Assembly: GCA_963732795.1 (NCBI GenBank)
Contig: CAVTAV010000007.1
Span: 186,001 to 250,000, forward strand
DNA length: 64,000 nucleotides
Source of the DNA: CAVTAV01 sp963732795
Lineage (GTDB): Bacteria > Pseudomonadota > Alphaproteobacteria > CAVTAV01
Reading direction: 5' to 3'
Under the pieces are notes generated by a model. That model did no database searches, was not told where the DNA came from, and was given only the letters and a program-made list of their open reading frames with translations. Of this stretch, positions 7,862-16,432 are shown piece by piece (the stretch's first letter is position 1; each line of letters opens with the position of its first letter). Position numbers and translations under genes: made by a program.

Positions 7862-9581
7862 GTCGCAGAAAACCACCAAAATACGATCGCTCGAAGACGC
7901 ATCCGCGGCCAAGACGGCGGGACACGGTATTTCGAGCGGCCTCTCGATCGCATCGCCCGACGTGATCGACCGCCATCTCGACCCCGGCGCGCCGGCCAAC
8001 AGCAATCCCGATCCGATCAAGAAATCGATCCTCGACCACATCGCGAGCATCGAGACCGATCCGGCCGTGGCGCTCTATGTCGCGACGGTCGGCGGCGAGC
8101 TGGTTCATGCCAACGAGGCCTATCGGGCGCTCGCCAAGCTGAACGACGCGGCCCGCCTGCCGTCCCTGGAGAAGAACGAGGCTGGCTCGCCCGCTGCTCT
8201 GCCCGAATCCGCACGGGGGATCATCGCGCTGGTGCAGCTTTCCGAGCGCGAGGTCCGGCTCGACGAGCGGCTGGCGATCGACGGCGCGCTTCATTACTTC
8301 CGATCGACCCATGTGCCGATCAAGGACGTCGAAGGCCATATCGTTGCCGTCGCCGGCACCTATGTCGATAGCACCGCCGAGCGCGCCGAGGTCACGGCCG
8401 CGGCCACGGCCGAGCACCGCCTGCGGGATTTCGCCCGCGCCGCCTCCGACTGGTTCTGGGAGACCGACGGCGACGGCAACGTCACCTCGCTGTCGGACCG
8501 CTTGACCGACATTCTGGGCGTGCCCAGGGCGCTGATGCTGGGCAAGCCGCTCACCTCGATCGGCACCTTCTCGGCGAGCCTGTCGCCCGGCGCGGCGGAG
8601 CAGGGGGCGCTAGACGCGATGGCGGCCCATGTGCCGTTCCGCGAACAGCTTTTCGAGATGCGCACGGCCGACGGCGCCTTGCGTCAATTCCATCTGAGCG
8701 GCGTGCCGGTGTTCAACAATGGCGGCGGCGCGTTCGTCGGCTATCGCGGCGCCGGCATGGACATGACCCAGCGCTACAAGGCCGAGGCCGAGGCGCGCGC
8801 CGCGAGATCCGAGCTCGAAGCGACCCTGGAGGAGCTCACGACCAAGAATATCGAGCTCGACGTCGCATCCCATCAGGCCCGCGCCGCGCTCGACGCCAAG
8901 AACGAGTTCCTCGCCGCGATGAGCCATGAGCTCCGCACCCCCCTGAATGCGGTGATCGGTTTCGCCGAAGCCATGTCGATGAAGATGTTCGGCGACCTCA
9001 ACGACCGTTATGCCGGCTATGCCGACGACATCGTCAGTGCCGGCCGGCACCTCCTGGCGCTGATCAACGACGTGCTCGACGTCTCGGTGATCGACAGCGG
9101 CAAGCTGAGCATGATGATCGAGGTGCTCGATCTCGAGGATCTCCTCCGTAAGGCGCTCAACCTCGTCATCGCGCGGGCCAAGAAGAAGGCGATCGATACC
9201 GATGCCGTCCGGCTCGACGACGCGCTTCTGATCAAGGCGGATTCGGTCCGCGCGATCCAGATTCTGGTCAATCTTCTGAGCAATGCGGTCAAGTTCACGG
9301 AAGAAGGCGGCAAGGTCGGCGTCGAAACGGACACGTCCCGGCCGGGTATGGTCGCCCTGACCGTCTGGGATACCGGCATCGGCATCGACGAGAGCCAGCA
9401 CGAAGCCGTATTCGAAAAGTTCCGGCGGATCGACGAAAACGTCTTCGCCCGCAAGGAGGAAGGCACCGGCCTCGGCCTCCACATCTCCCGCCAGCTCGCC
9501 CGCGAGATGGGCGGCGACCTTACCTTGACCAGCAAGCCGGGCGAAGGTAGCCGGTTTACGGTTACCTTCCCGGCAGCCTAG
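7854..9581 (+). CDS. PAS-domain sensor histidine kinase
   Basis: About 575 residues and no membrane segment, so cytoplasmic. Two PAS-like regions (about 60-170 and 190-300), a coiled linker, the HisKA box with phospho-accepting His in AAMSHELRTPLNAV, and a HATPase_c domain with N box SNAVKFTEEG, G1 DTGIGID and G2 GTGLGLHIS. The layout resembles PleC/DivJ-type kinases. The start is a TTG that overlaps the DUF2336 stop by 8 bases; no better ATG lies upstream of the first PAS. No cognate regulator lies alongside. Confidence 0.88.
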   Translation: MARSQKTTKIRSLEDASAAKTAGHGISSGLSIASPDVIDRHLDPGAPANSNPDPIKKSILDHIASIETDPAVALYVATVGGELVHANEAYRALAKLNDAARLPSLEKNEAGSPAALPESARGIIALVQLSEREVRLDERLAIDGALHYFRSTHVPIKDVEGHIVAVAGTYVDSTAERAEVTAAATAEHRLRDFARAASDWFWETDGDGNVTSLSDRLTDILGVPRALMLGKPLTSIGTFSASLSPGAAEQGALDAMAAHVPFREQLFEMRTADGALRQFHLSGVPVFNNGGGAFVGYRGAGMDMTQRYKAEAEARAARSELEATLEELTTKNIELDVASHQARAALDAKNEFLAAMSHELRTPLNAVIGFAEAMSMKMFGDLNDRYAGYADDIVSAGRHLLALINDVLDVSVIDSGKLSMMIEVLDLEDLLRKALNLVIARAKKKAIDTDAVRLDDALLIKADSVRAIQILVNLLSNAVKFTEEGGKVGVETDTSRPGMVALTVWDTGIGIDESQHEAVFEKFRRIDENVFARKEEGTGLGLHISRQLAREMGGDLTLTSKPGEGSRFTVTFPAA

Positions 9582-9591
9582 GCCTCGCACT

Positions 9592-9670
9592 GTCATTGCG
9601 AACGACCAAAGGGAGTGCGGCAATCCAGCCGGCCTGGATCGCCACGGCGCGTTCCGCGCCTCGCGATGAC
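9592..9670. repeat. Dispersed palindromic repeat, copy 2
   Basis: Same family as at 1420: GTCATTGCGA start, GCAATCCAG ... CTGGATCGC centre, TCGCGATGAC end. It lies between the convergent kinase and nadK genes. A second CCGGGACAAGTCCGGGCATGA-type hairpin follows at about 9692-9720. Confidence 0.85.
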
Positions 9671-9749
9671 ATCTTTGAATTCCTCGCCGCTATGGCCGGG
9701 ACAAGTCCGGGCATGACGGGCATGAGCGACGGCCCGGCCCCACAAAGGA

Positions 9750-10517
9750 CTACGGCGTAAACTGCTCCATCAAGACCCGCTCCGCCAGGTCATGGCTCGA
9801 ATCGAATAGCAGCAGCAGATCCATCTCATTGTCCTGCTCGACATTGACCTGAATGACGTTGCGCACCTCGGTCGAGCCGGCGACGGCGCTGACCGGGCGT
9901 TTGTGGTGCTCGAGGATATCGAACTGAACCTTGGCGTCGCTCGCGAGGAGGGCGCCGCGCCAGCGTCTCGGGCGGAACGCGCTGATCGGGGTCAACGCCA
10001 GTAGGTCCGCGTGAAGCGGGATGATGGGACCATGGGCCGAGAGGTTGTAGGCCGTGCTGCCGGCCGGCGTGGCGACCAGCACGCCGTCGCAGAAAAGCTC
10101 GGCCAGCCGCACCTTGCCGTCGATCGAGATGCGGATCTTGGCCATCTGCAAGGTCTCGCGCAGCAGCGACACCTCGTTGATGGCGATGCCCGTGACGGCC
10201 TCTCCGTCGTCGCAAATCGCGGTCATGCGCAACGGGTGCAGGGTCGTGAGCTCGGCCGCTTCGAGCCGCTCCAGCAGCTTGCCTTCGCGGTAATCGTTCA
10301 TCAGGAAGCCGACCGTGCCCTGATTCATGCCGTAGATCGGCACGTGGCGATCCATATTGGCGATGAGGGTTTGCAGCATGAAGCCGTCGCCACCGACGGC
10401 GATGATGACCTCGGCCTCTTCGACCGGCACTGTCCCGTAGCGCGTGCGCAACACCTTGCCCGCCTGCATGGCTTCGGGCGTATCGCTGGAGACGATCGCT
10501 ATCGCCTTGGTCTTCAT
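9750..10517 (-). CDS. nadK: NAD kinase
   Basis: 255 residues. It phosphorylates NAD to NADP in the cytoplasm. The ATP/NAD-binding signature GGDGFMLQT is at about 43-51, the NE/D motif 'INEVSLLRE' follows, and the conserved glycine-rich segment ATPAGSTAYNLSAHGPI is present. Length and end (MEQFTP) match short alphaproteobacterial NadK. The stop lies 80 bases from repeat copy 2; its upstream region is shared with a divergent exported protein. Confidence 0.93.
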   Translation of the reverse strand: MKTKAIAIVSSDTPEAMQAGKVLRTRYGTVPVEEAEVIIAVGGDGFMLQTLIANMDRHVPIYGMNQGTVGFLMNDYREGKLLERLEAAELTTLHPLRMTAICDDGEAVTGIAINEVSLLRETLQMAKIRISIDGKVRLAELFCDGVLVATPAGSTAYNLSAHGPIIPLHADLLALTPISAFRPRRWRGALLASDAKVQFDILEHHKRPVSAVAGSTEVRNVIQVNVEQDNEMDLLLLFDSSHDLAERVLMEQFTP

Positions 10518-10644
10518 GACGTTTCCGCAATTCCAACCGGGCCGCGGCGGCTTCCGGCATTTCCCGTTAACCTCTCGCGCAAGACTTGCCGAGTATAAAG
10601 AAACGAGGCGCGAACGCTATGTCCTTCGCGCGCCGGAGACGCCG

Positions 10645-11153
10645 ATGAACGGATTGGGATCGATCGCGACGCTGACACGGGCCGCTTGGCTCGGCGTCGC
10701 GCTTGCCGTGGCGATGCTCGGCCCGGCGCGCGCTTCCGAGGAGCACAGCCACGAAGGCTATTACTATCCAAAGGTCACCAGCACCGAGGTCTATAAGTCC
10801 GAGGCCGCAGTCGAAGCAGGCGCGACCCGGGCGACGCGCCTCGCCTTCATCGTCGGCTATACCGCCCAGCAGCTCTCGCGCGCCTATGCGCCGCGGATCG
10901 CTATGTTCGCCAAGGGCGACGATGCCGAAAAGCTGATCATCGTGGCCCTGGACGACGGCGTGATGCGCACGCTCTTCCGCGCCCGCGCCGTCCTCGCCCA
11001 GATGACCGCCGTCGCGCGCTCGACCACGCATGTTCAACGATCTGGGCGTGGCCGACAGCTATACCTTCTTCGATCTCGCGAAGATGCTGGGGTTTACGGA
11101 GATCACTGTCTCGGACGGTGTGACCTACGCCCACCAGATCACGCTTGAAATAG
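10645..11153 (+). CDS. Small exported protein of unknown function (frameshifted)
   Basis: Begins MNGLGSIATLTRAAWLG with a signal peptide cleaved near ARASEE, followed by 'EEHSHEGYYYPKVTSTEVYKS', a globular middle and, after a shift near 11028, MFNDLGVADSYTFFDLAKML...YAHQITL. I recognise this as a conserved alphaproteobacterial family sometimes labelled molybdopterin-guanine dinucleotide protein, but there is no NTP-transferase motif, so that name should not be trusted. The natural stop is probably the TAG at 11151, needing a second one-base shift. It is convergent with moaA, 16 bases away. Confidence 0.6.
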
Positions 11154-11169
11154 GACCTGAGAGGCGGCG

Positions 11170-12208
11170 TCAGCCGCCGGTGACGCTCATATGGCGCTCG
11201 ACGGCGGGCTTGGTGTGGTCGCCGGTCGATGACGAAGTCGTGGCCCTTGGGCTTGCGTGCGATCGCCTCGTCGAGCGCGGCGTCCAGGACCGCGTCGTCG
11301 CGGTGGCGACGCAGCACTTGGCGGAGGTCGGCGGAATCGTCCTGGCCGAGGCACATGAAGAGCGTGCCGGTGCAGGTGAGGCGCACGCGGTTGCAGGATT
11401 CGCAGAAATTGTGGCTGAGCGGCGTGATGAAGCCGAGCCGCTTGCCGGTTTCCTTGATCCGGGCATAGCGCGCCGGACCGCCGGTGCGATAGTCGATATC
11501 TTCGAGCGTCCAGTCCTGGGCGAGCCGGGCGCGGACGAGGGACAAGGGCAGGTACCGGTCGGTCCGGTCCTCCTCGATCTCGCCCAAGCGGCATGGTCTC
11601 GATCAGGGTGAGGTCGAGATCCTTCTCGCCGCACCAGGCGACCATGTCGGAAAGCTCGTCCTCGTTGATGCCGCGGAGCGCCACCGCGTTGATCTTGACT
11701 TCGAGGCCGGCGTCGAGCGCCGCGTCGATGCCGGCGAGCACCTTGGGCAGGTCGCCGCGCCGGGTGATCGAATGGAATTTCTCGGGGTTAAGCGTATCGA
11801 CCGAGACATTGACCCGCGTCACGCCGCAATCGGCCAGCTCCCTGGCGAAGCGCCCGAGCTGGCTGCCGTTGGTGGTGAGGGTCAATTCGTCGAGCGCGCC
11901 GGACTCGAGATGCCGGCCGAGGGCGTGGAACAGGGACATGATGTCCCGCCGCACCAGGGGCTCGCCGCCAGTGAGCCGAGCTTCCTCACCCCGCGCCGCA
12001 CGAAGGCGCTGCACAGCCGGTCAAGCTCCTCAAGGGTCAGCACCTGGGACTTCGGCAGGAAGGTCATGTCCTCTGCCATGCAATAGACGCAGCGGAAATC
12101 GCAGCGGTCCGTCACCGAGACGCGCAGATAAGTGATGTGCCGCCCGAAAGGGTCGACCATCGGCGCCGTCTGCCGGCTGTCGGGGTTCACTGTAATCGGA
12201 TCCGCCAT
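11170..12208 (-). CDS. moaA: GTP 3',8-cyclase MoaA (three frameshifts)
   Basis: Radical SAM enzyme for the first step of molybdenum cofactor synthesis (GTP to 3',8-cyclo-7,8-dihydro-GTP). The first frame has FGRHITYLRVSVTDRCDFRC and CxxxCxxC as CDFRCVYC; the second has RLTGGEPLVRRD and LTTNGSQLG; the third has the C-terminal cluster CESCNRVRLTCTG; the fourth ends RHMSVTGG. Shifts lie near 11982 (one C missing in CTCCGG), 11590 (GGG for GG) and 11215. All domains and both Fe-S clusters are present, so the gene is probably intact in the organism. MobA is encoded 10 kb away. Confidence 0.88.
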
Positions 12209-12266
12209 GTAGATACGCCTCTTCGGTACGCAAAAACGTTCTCGTTGCCTACCGATATATATAATG

Positions 12267-12291
12267 AGCGGGCGTTGGCGTCCAACCCGCT
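12267..12291 (-). terminator. Candidate terminator hairpin after second DUF2336 gene
   Basis: Ten-pair stem (AGCGG + GTTGG with CCAAC + CCGCT, two-base bulge) and CGT loop just beyond the stop at 12302 on the minus strand. An A/T-rich ATTATATATAT stretch follows instead of a clean U run, so it is a weak candidate. It also lies 60 bases before moaA. Confidence 0.45.
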
Positions 12292-12301
12292 GTGAGGCGG
12301 A

Positions 12302-13456
12302 CTATTGCAGACGAGCGGCGGTGCGCAGGGGCTGGGACGGGGGAGCGACGTTGTCGCCGCTCTGACGCCAGGGGCGGAGCATCTGGTCGGCCTCGCCCTT
12401 GTCGAGCGTGCCGTACATGGCGTTGATGCGCTTGGTCTCTTCGTCGGTGAGGTCGGTCTTCTGGTCGCGCATCTGCCGGATGTGCTTGTAGATCGCCAGG
12501 AATACGCTGCGGTCCATGCCGATCGCCTTGCATGAGACCGCGAGATTCTCGCTGCCCGGCTGATAGATCAGATTCTTCATCATCGGCGGCTGGATTTTGG
12601 TGAGCTTGGCGAGGCCGAGCTCGAACAGGGTCACCTCGCCCTGCCGCAACGCCTTCAACAGGAAGGTCGGGGTGAGCTGCCCGGCATTGTAGAGCTTGTC
12701 GATCAGCGCCTGGGACGCGGAGACCTTCTTGGCCTTTTCCTGAACTTCGTCGACCAGCTCCGCCTCGGTATCCGAGATCATCTCGCCGAGCTCGGCCGGA
12801 TCGATATCGAAATTCTCCAGGATGTAGTGCCGGAGCGCATCCGACACCCAGCCATACATCTTCTTCACGAGATCGGTCGGCAGCTCCTGGCGGTGGAGGA
12901 GCGGGCGCTGATAGCGGTCGACGCGCTCGGATTCCTCGACCAGATGCGCCAGAACCTCCTGGGAGAAATTGGCGCTCTGATTGCACAGCAGCGTGACGAT
13001 CACGTCCTCGTTATCGGTCTCTACCAGCGCCTCGCTGACCTCTTCCGAAAGGTCGTGGCGCACGGCGACGCTCAATTGATGCTGGAGCGACCGGTGGTGG
13101 ACGATCTCGACGAGGTCGGCGTCGTCCAAAACCTCGCTCGCGACCAGCAGCGGGTGGGCGACCTCGATGCGGTCATTGGCCAGGACGACGACGAGGTCGT
13201 GCTGGGCATTGCCCTTCTGGGCCACCAGCCGCTCGGCGAGCCGGATCCGGAGCGACATCTCCACCTCGTGGGTGAGCTGCCGCATGATATCGCGCATGAG
13301 CGCGCGCTCGCGGTCGTTGATATCCGCATCGTGAGCTTCGAAGAGTTCGGCGACATTCGAATAGAGCTGACCGCGGTTGGAGCGATCGCCCTGCTGGGCC
13401 ATCTTGAAGAGACCGCGGACCTTTTCGCCGATGCTGACGGAGGGTGAACTGGCCAT
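12302..13456 (-). CDS. DUF2336 domain protein (second copy)
   Basis: 384 residues, intact, starting MASSPSVSIGEKVRGLFKMA. It shares with the copy at 6743 the segments 'NDRERALMRDIMRQLTHEVE', 'VLANDRIEVAHPLL', 'HHRSLQHQLSVAVRHDLSEEVSEALV' and 'SERVDRYQRPLLHRQELPTDL', clear paralogues at moderate identity. It is all-helical and acidic, with no catalytic motif I can name. The proline-rich tail PPSQPLRTAARLQ is unique to this copy. Not adjacent to a kinase. Function unknown. Confidence 0.87.
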   Translation of the reverse strand: MASSPSVSIGEKVRGLFKMAQQGDRSNRGQLYSNVAELFEAHDADINDRERALMRDIMRQLTHEVEMSLRIRLAERLVAQKGNAQHDLVVVLANDRIEVAHPLLVASEVLDDADLVEIVHHRSLQHQLSVAVRHDLSEEVSEALVETDNEDVIVTLLCNQSANFSQEVLAHLVEESERVDRYQRPLLHRQELPTDLVKKMYGWVSDALRHYILENFDIDPAELGEMISDTEAELVDEVQEKAKKVSASQALIDKLYNAGQLTPTFLLKALRQGEVTLFELGLAKLTKIQPPMMKNLIYQPGSENLAVSCKAIGMDRSVFLAIYKHIRQMRDQKTDLTDEETKRINAMYGTLDKGEADQMLRPWRQSGDNVAPPSQPLRTAARLQ

Positions 13457-13623
13457 TCCCTGACTTGCTTTCCTAGACGCGCACCATGGCGGCCGAACTT
13501 CGATGTTCCGTTTCGGCGCGCCCGCACCATAGTGGTAAAGGAAGGCCTAATACTTGGTTAAACTTCAGAGCAAATGCTGCGTTCTCTGTCGCATTTTGGG
13601 AATCGGGGCGGGCAAGGGGGGCC

Positions 13624-13657
13624 GGTCAAAAGAAAGGGCGCCCCATAAGGGACGCCC
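13624..13657 (-). terminator. Rho-independent terminator of the CsgG-like gene
   Basis: On the minus strand a nine-pair stem (GGGCGTCCC with GGGGCGCCC, one G-T pair) closes a TTAT loop and is followed by TTTCTTTT. It lies 40 bases past the stop at 13698. Confidence 0.8.
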
Positions 13658-13697
13658 GAACTTTCGTCTTCAGGCCGGAACGGGCCGGCCGGACGGA

Positions 13698-14618
13698 CTA
13701 CTTCGCGAGTTCGAGGAACTCCGAGGAGACCCAACCCTTGTTGCCCTGGGGATCCTCGACTTCCCAATAGATGTCGGACTTGTTGCCGGTCGGATAGACC
13801 AGCATTCCCTGGCGCAGCATCCGCACCACACCGGCGCCGTCCTTGGGCTCCTTGTACAGCCGGGCCGCTTCCACCATGCGCTGCGCCGGCAGGGGCGCGG
13901 AGGCGCTGGCGTTGTCGGACATGCCGCCGAGCTGCTTCACGAGGTTGTTGTAGGTGATGATATAGGCGATCGAGATGACCTTGCCGATATCGGTGTCGGC
14001 GTAACCGCCGCCCGCAGCGGCGAGCCCGAGCCCGGCGCCGAAAATGCCGCCGCCCACGCCGAAGGAGACGTCGGTCTTCTTGGCGGTTCCCTCGGCGATC
14101 TGCTCCTGTACGCCCGTGCGGGCGTTGGTGAGGGTCAGAACGGTATGGGCTTCGAGCTTCTTGGTCTTGATGCCGCCCAGAAGCCCGCCCGCCCTACGGC
14201 CGAACAACCCGCCGACCGCGCCGCCGAGGGCGTTTCCGCCGGCATTGGCGTCTTCGGTCACGATATCGGGCAGGAGGAAGTAATCGGCGGCGACCATCTG
14301 ACCCTTGCCGAGATTGGAGCCGCGCTGCAGCTCGTCGTCACCGACGAGATCGCGCTCGCTCTTCATCATCGCAAGCCCCTGTCCGCGGTCGACGAGCTTG
14401 AAGCAGCCGGATCTCTGGACGATCAGCTTGATAAGGGCCTCGGGATTGCCGAGATGGTATTCCCTCCACCACTCGTTCTGAGCATCCTTCACGGCGAGCG
14501 TGCCGAGTTCCTTGCCGCACTTCGCGATTTCCGGCGGTTCGCTGCTTTTGGCGCTTGCGGAGCCGGGCAGGAGATACACAACTAGAGCAGCCGCCAAGGC
14601 GGTTCCAATGAGACGCAT
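13698..14618 (-). CDS. CsgG/HfaB-like protein with C-terminal SH3-like domain
   Basis: 306 residues with signal peptide MRLIGTALAAALVVYLLPGSASA. The middle has CsgG-family features: 'SGCFKLVDRGQGLAMM', 'LLPDIV', a glycine-rich 'GGAVGGLFGRRAGGLLGGI' and a strand-rich core; the last 60 residues ('MLVYPTGNKSDIYWEVED', 'GWVSSEFLEL') look like a bacterial SH3 domain. CsgG/HfaB proteins form outer-membrane secretion pores or act in holdfast anchoring. No lipobox Cys is visible, unlike CsgG, so it may be a periplasmic relative. GGAGGGAG precedes the ATG. Confidence 0.72.
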   Translation of the reverse strand: MRLIGTALAAALVVYLLPGSASAKSSEPPEIAKCGKELGTLAVKDAQNEWWREYHLGNPEALIKLIVQRSGCFKLVDRGQGLAMMKSERDLVGDDELQRGSNLGKGQMVAADYFLLPDIVTEDANAGGNALGGAVGGLFGRRAGGLLGGIKTKKLEAHTVLTLTNARTGVQEQIAEGTAKKTDVSFGVGGGIFGAGLGLAAAGGGYADTDIGKVISIAYIITYNNLVKQLGGMSDNASASAPLPAQRMVEAARLYKEPKDGAGVVRMLRQGMLVYPTGNKSDIYWEVEDPQGNKGWVSSEFLELAK

Positions 14619-14727
14619 CTTGGTCTCCCTCCGAATTTCGAACGTTGAAGAATCGGCCCCTACTAAGCCCCGGGCCACCTTAATACTGGTATAACTTGCC
14701 TGCCGAACTGTCAATCAAACGAGCCCC

Positions 14728-15084
14728 CTAAGCCGGCAGCGCCGAGCGGCCGTGAATCGCCATTTCCAGGTGCCGGGCGAAGCGCATGGCATCGCCCATG
14801 CGGCCGGAAACCTTGAGCCGCTGCGTCATCATCAGCATCTGGGTCGTCAGCTCGCCGCCGAGGAACTGGTCGAGATCGGGCAGCTCCAGGCTCAGCGAGG
14901 CTCTGACAGGCTCGTGGCCCTTCGAGACCCAGACCTGGTCGTGGTCGACCAGAAGCGCGCCGTGGCGGCCGAGATTGATCAGCACCGCGCCGTTGAAACC
15001 GCCGAAATCGGCCACGAGCTGGCTCAGGCGACGACGGACGCCGGCCAGTTTCATGCTTGTCGATAGTCGTCCCATGGTACGCAT
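14728..15084 (-). CDS. SCP2-like/sterol-carrier-type small protein
   Basis: 118 residues from MRTMGRLSTSMKLAG; no signal peptide. 'FNGAVLINLGRHGALLVD', the 'ASLSLELPDLDQFLGGEL' stretch and 'MMTQRLKVSGRMGDAMRFARHLE' match the strand-then-amphipathic-helix pattern of SCP2-type lipid-binding domains. This is a fold-level guess. It starts only 7 bases after the dicarboxylate symporter stop, so the two are co-transcribed. The ATG at 15075 is an alternative with better Shine-Dalgarno spacing (GGGAG about 10 bases away). Confidence 0.6.
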   Translation of the reverse strand: MRTMGRLSTSMKLAGVRRRLSQLVADFGGFNGAVLINLGRHGALLVDHDQVWVSKGHEPVRASLSLELPDLDQFLGGELTTQMLMMTQRLKVSGRMGDAMRFARHLEMAIHGRSALPA

Positions 15085-15091
15085 TACTCCC

Positions 15092-16300
15092 TTAAGCTTC
15101 TGCGGGCAGCGTGCGGTGAACCACCGCGGCGCCGACCGCGTCCCCCCATACATTTACCGATGTCCTGAACCGGTCGAGGAACCAGTCGACCGCCAGGATC
15201 AACGCCACGCCTTCGGTCGGGAGGCCGACCGACTTCAAAACGATCAGAAGCGTCACGAGCCCCGCCTCCGGAATGCCCGCCGCGCCGATGGCCGCCAGCG
15301 TGGCCGTCACGAAAACGATGATCTGCTGACCGAGCCCGAGATGGAGCCCATAGGCCTGGGCGATGAACATCGCCGCGCAGGCCTCGTAAAGCGCCGTGCC
15401 GTTCATATTGACCGTCGCGCCCAGGGGCAGCACGAAGCGCACCGCCTTGGGGTTCACGCCTTCCTCGCGGGCGCATTCCATGGTCAGGGGCAGGGTCGCC
15501 GAGGAACTGGCGGTGCCGAAGGCGGTCAGGAGCGCGCGCAGCAGGCCGAACAGATAGGAAATCCGCCGCTGCGCCACGACCAACAGGATCACCACCAGGA
15601 CCCCGAAATGAAGGCCGAGCCCCGTGACGACCGTCCCCACATAGAGTCCGACCGCCCTGAGCTCGGCGAGAACGGCATCGCCGCCGCCCGCGACGCCGAG
15701 ACGGTTTGCGATTAGCGAGAAGATGCCGATCGGCGCAAGATACATCAGCCAGGTGACAAGCTTCATCATCGCCTCGTTGATGCCGTTGAAGAAGGCGATC
15801 ACGTGCTCGCCGACCTTGCCGAGGGTCGAGAGCGCCGCCGAGAGCGCGATGGCGAAGACGATCAGGGGCAGAAGCTGCCCGTCCGCCGCCGACTGGATGA
15901 GATTGGGCTGAATCAGCGTGTGAAGGATATCGCTGGCCGACGCGCTCTTGAGCGCGGACGCCTGTCCCGAGGCGGCCCCGAGCGTCACGCCGACACCGGG
16001 CTGAATGACGTTCACGAGAACGAGGCCGATGAAAACCGCTATGCCGGTGGTCGCGACGAAATAGAGGATGGTCACGCCGCCGAGCCGGCCGAGCTTGCGC
16101 ACGTCGCCGAGCGAGGCGACGCCTGAGATCACCGCCGCGAAGATCAGCGGCACGATCAGCATCTTGAGCGCGTCGAGAAACAGCGTTCCGAACCAGCCGA
16201 AGCCGGTCATCGCCGGTCCGAAATACCAGCCGGTGAAGACGCCGAGAACGACGCCGGCCACGATCCCGTACAAAACGTACAGGGCGTGCTTATGCGGCAT
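15092..16300 (-). CDS. Dicarboxylate/amino acid:cation symporter (GltP/DctA family)
   Basis: 402 residues, intact. DAACS family signatures: the serine-rich re-entrant loop FGTASSSATLPLTM, the substrate/cation motif VNMNGTALYEA, and the second loop AAIGAAGIPEAGLV. Eight membrane helices are expected. Imports glutamate, aspartate or C4-dicarboxylates with Na+ or H+; the Arg that marks acidic amino acids versus C4 acids cannot be settled by eye. Followed by the SCP2-like gene in the same transcript; 132 bp of upstream non-coding DNA should contain its promoter. Confidence 0.9.
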   Translation of the reverse strand: MPHKHALYVLYGIVAGVVLGVFTGWYFGPAMTGFGWFGTLFLDALKMLIVPLIFAAVISGVASLGDVRKLGRLGGVTILYFVATTGIAVFIGLVLVNVIQPGVGVTLGAASGQASALKSASASDILHTLIQPNLIQSAADGQLLPLIVFAIALSAALSTLGKVGEHVIAFFNGINEAMMKLVTWLMYLAPIGIFSLIANRLGVAGGGDAVLAELRAVGLYVGTVVTGLGLHFGVLVVILLVVAQRRISYLFGLLRALLTAFGTASSSATLPLTMECAREEGVNPKAVRFVLPLGATVNMNGTALYEACAAMFIAQAYGLHLGLGQQIIVFVTATLAAIGAAGIPEAGLVTLLIVLKSVGLPTEGVALILAVDWFLDRFRTSVNVWGDAVGAAVVHRTLPAEA

Positions 16301-16432
16301 TCTTCGCCCCCTGAGTTAGCGTTAGACCGCCCTGCATCCGGTCACCACGATTGTAGACGGTTGAAGGCCGCTCTGTCAGCCCTAACAAAGGGTTAACGCC
16401 TGAATTTAATGCGAATTTTTGCCGATATTCGG

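Noticed and set aside
10645..11153. Naming the small exported protein MobA
   Set aside because: It has a signal peptide and no nucleotidyltransferase motif; the real MobA is at 21970-22602.
12209..12301. Moco riboswitch ahead of moaA
   Set aside because: The gap is only 93 bases and its one hairpin fits a terminator of the upstream gene; the multi-stem Moco motif could not be traced.
13554..14585. A 343-codon plus-strand frame opposite the CsgG-like gene
   Set aside because: Antisense shadow: the minus strand has a signal peptide, Shine-Dalgarno and terminator; the plus frame has none.
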